NCBI GenBank assembly: GCA_964533785.1
Contig: CAZHNG010000339.1
Span: forward strand, 1-7,313
Reading direction: 5' to 3'
Source: JANQRV01 sp964533785
GTDB lineage: Bacteria > Bacteroidota > Bacteroidia > Chitinophagales > Saprospiraceae
Length of the DNA: 7,313 bases
Shown: positions 5,643 to 7,313 of the stretch, in pieces
Position numbering within the stretch: the first letter of the stretch is position 1
Layout of the letters: every line of letters begins with the position of its first letter
The notes under the pieces: model-generated
What the model saw: only the letters and a program-made list of their open reading frames with translations
What the model was told of the DNA's origin: nothing
Database searches by the model: none
Translations under genes and position numbers: made by a program

Positions 5643-7310
5643 ATGCCAACTCAAATAGCAGCGGCTAAAGTGCAGCAACTTTTCGATTGGTGGCACTCAA
5701 AAATTACGCTGCCTCGCTGTTTTACAAGCCTGATGATTCTCTTGGTTGTCCCCTTGCAAGCCCAGCACGAACTCCTACAGCTGACCCCTCAAGAACAGCA
5801 ATGGCACGAGAACGAGCTGCTCCGTAGTCAGCACAACCTCCACCCCGCCGTGCGCCCCTGGCGGCAGTCTGAGGTGAAGCCCTACAGCCGCCGCGGGGAG
5901 CTGCTGCCCGACAGCATCGCCGCGCAGCAGCGCTTCTGGAACTGGGTTGGGCGAAAGCTCTGGCAAGAAGACTTCCTCAGCGCCAAGGGAAAGGACTACC
6001 ACTTCACCCTCAACCCCGTAGTAGGCTTCAGCTACGGGCAGGATGCACAGGCCGACTACGACTTTACCTACCAAAACTCCAGAGGCGCACGCCTAGAACT
6101 AGCCCTAGACGATAAGGTGACCGCCTATTCTACCCTAGTGGAGACCCAAGCCCGGCTGCCTTGGCATGTCACGGACTTCGTGCGCCGCAACCGGGGCGTC
6201 GTGCCCGGCTACTGGCTGTCCAAGGGCTTCCGGGAAGGTGCGCGCGACTACGCCTATGTGGCGGGCGAGGTAGCCTACACGCCCAATGAGCAGTTCCATT
6301 TCCGCTTAGGGCACGGCAAGCAGTTCCTCGGCGAGGGCTACCGCTCTATGCTGATTTCCGACAACAGCGTCAACTACCCCTTCTTCCGCATCGAGACTAC
6401 CTTTTGGAAAATCAAGTACGTCAACACTTGGGCGGTGCTCAACGACCTGCGCGACAGCCTGCAAATCGGCAGCGTGTTCGCCAAGAAGTACCTCTCTATG
6501 CACTACCTCAGCGCCAACATCGGCAAACGGCTCAATATCGGCCTGTTTGAGGGCGTAATGTGGGGGGACGAGCTGAACCGCTATGGCTTCGACGTAAATT
6601 TCCTCAACCCAGTAATCTTCTACCGCCCCGTCGAATTTGCTCAAGGTGCAGATGGCGGCAACGTCCTCATCGGCGCGAATGCCTCCTACCGCTTCCCGGC
6701 TGGCATCATGGCTTACGGGCAGATGGCGGTGGACGAGTTCACTTTCTCGGCTATCCGCAACTGGGGGGAAGGCGATTGGCGCAATATGGTGAGCTGGCAG
6801 ATTGGCGCCAAATGGGGCGACGCGCTCGGCGTCCGTAACCTCTTCCTGCGGGCCGAGTACAACATCGCCCGGCCGCACATCTACAGCCACCGCGATATCC
6901 TGACCAACTGGGGCCATTACAACCAACCGCTGGCCCACCCTTGGGGCGCCAACTTCAAAGAGCTGCTCTTCAAAGCCCACTACCGCTTCCAGCGTTGGAG
7001 CTTTGACGGGGCCTTCCACTACGGGCAGCTGGGGCGGGACAGCAAGGACACCAATTGGGGCGGCAATTTTTTCAAATCTTTTGATACCCGCTCAGCGGAT
7101 ACTGGCGTCTTCGTCGGGCAAGGGATAAATGGACAGCTTACTTATTGGAGCGCCGAGCTATCCTACCTTTTCAACCCCATCTATAACCTCCGCTTGCAGG
7201 GCGGCATCCGCTCGCGGCGGGAAACGAGCGCCGAAGGCGGCCTGCCGGACAGCCGCTACGTCTTCTTTGGTCTGCGCACTAATATGTACACTTCTTATCA
7301 AGACTTTTAG
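5643..7310 (+). CDS. Capsule assembly Wzi-like outer-membrane beta-barrel protein
   Basis: A 555-residue exported protein. The N-terminus carries a signal peptide: basic residues K20 and R25, a hydrophobic core at about 28-38, and likely cleavage after LQAQ (38-41). The mature protein alternates aromatic and polar residues, as in a transmembrane beta-barrel, and ends in phenylalanine, as outer-membrane proteins often do. Conserved blocks of the Bacteroidota Wzi-like family include NSRGARLEL (145-153), LGHGKQFLGEGYRSM (222-236), FLNPVIFYRPVEF (320-332), PLAHPWGANFKE (429-440) and the C-terminal GLRTNMYTSY (543-552). In Proteobacteria, Wzi anchors capsule to the cell surface; related Bacteroidota proteins include the gliding protein RemB, so that name is an alternative. 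The start at ATG 5643 follows the previous stop by 2 bases. ATG 5733 (M31) would remove the basic part of the signal peptide and is less likely. The gene is about 61% GC over 6181-6480, unlike its neighbours, but the first 120 bases are only about 47%. Confidence 0.85.
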   Translation: MPTQIAAAKVQQLFDWWHSKITLPRCFTSLMILLVVPLQAQHELLQLTPQEQQWHENELLRSQHNLHPAVRPWRQSEVKPYSRRGELLPDSIAAQQRFWNWVGRKLWQEDFLSAKGKDYHFTLNPVVGFSYGQDAQADYDFTYQNSRGARLELALDDKVTAYSTLVETQARLPWHVTDFVRRNRGVVPGYWLSKGFREGARDYAYVAGEVAYTPNEQFHFRLGHGKQFLGEGYRSMLISDNSVNYPFFRIETTFWKIKYVNTWAVLNDLRDSLQIGSVFAKKYLSMHYLSANIGKRLNIGLFEGVMWGDELNRYGFDVNFLNPVIFYRPVEFAQGADGGNVLIGANASYRFPAGIMAYGQMAVDEFTFSAIRNWGEGDWRNMVSWQIGAKWGDALGVRNLFLRAEYNIARPHIYSHRDILTNWGHYNQPLAHPWGANFKELLFKAHYRFQRWSFDGAFHYGQLGRDSKDTNWGGNFFKSFDTRSADTGVFVGQGINGQLTYWSAELSYLFNPIYNLRLQGGIRSRRETSAEGGLPDSRYVFFGLRTNMYTSYQDF

Positions 7311-7313
7311 CCC

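Noticed and set aside
6560..6838. Plus-strand open frame of 92 codons.
   Set aside because: It is out of frame within the Wzi-like gene, whose conserved blocks cover the same bases.
6306..7019. Long open frame of 237 codons on the minus strand.
   Set aside because: It lies wholly inside the GC-rich Wzi-like gene, has a low-complexity Val/Ala/Glu-rich translation, and matches no family I recognise. It is the expected shadow of a high-GC coding strand.

Overview
The window is one stretch of a polysaccharide or glycoconjugate biosynthesis locus, almost certainly from a member of the Bacteroidota. The evidence is the GxxExxY-family tail at the left edge, the Bacteroidota-type Wzi/RemB-like outer-membrane protein at the right edge, and starts that lack a convincing Shine-Dalgarno and often sit behind A-rich leaders. 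A Saprospiria-like organism would fit the moderate to high GC of the flanking genes, but that is a guess. Genus and species cannot be read from the sequence.

Everything is on the + strand and tightly packed. In order: the 3' end of a GxxExxY gene (2-103), a family-4-like glycosyltransferase (125-1324), a divergent polysaccharide deacetylase (1328-2443), a GNAT acyltransferase (2436-2960), a sugar-transfer-associated ATP-grasp protein (2947-3984), a PglC-like phosphoglycosyl transferase (about 3944-4576), a second, CarB-like ATP-grasp protein (4573-5640) and a capsule-assembly Wzi-like beta-barrel protein (5643-7310). The largest gap is 21 bases and four junctions overlap, so this is probably one operon extending beyond both edges. 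I found no promoter, terminator, RNA gene, CRISPR array or insertion sequence, and there is no non-coding stretch of 300 bases.

The genes suggest a lipid-linked glycan pathway. The PglC-like enzyme would load the first sugar phosphate onto undecaprenyl phosphate, and the glycosyltransferase would add a later sugar. The deacetylase, GNAT and two ATP-grasp proteins could trim amino groups and re-decorate the sugar or its carrier. The Wzi-like protein would act at the outer membrane in surface attachment or export. No flippase, polymerase, aminotransferase or nucleotide-sugar enzyme lies in the window, so the glycan cannot be identified.

Base composition is strongly mosaic: roughly 50-57% GC in the glycosyltransferase, falling to about 27% across 2941-3240, then about 61% in the Wzi gene (6181-6480). 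The central genes look like a swapped, strain-specific cassette between more host-like flanks. The most interesting feature is the pair of unrelated ATP-grasp proteins enclosing a phosphoglycosyl transferase.
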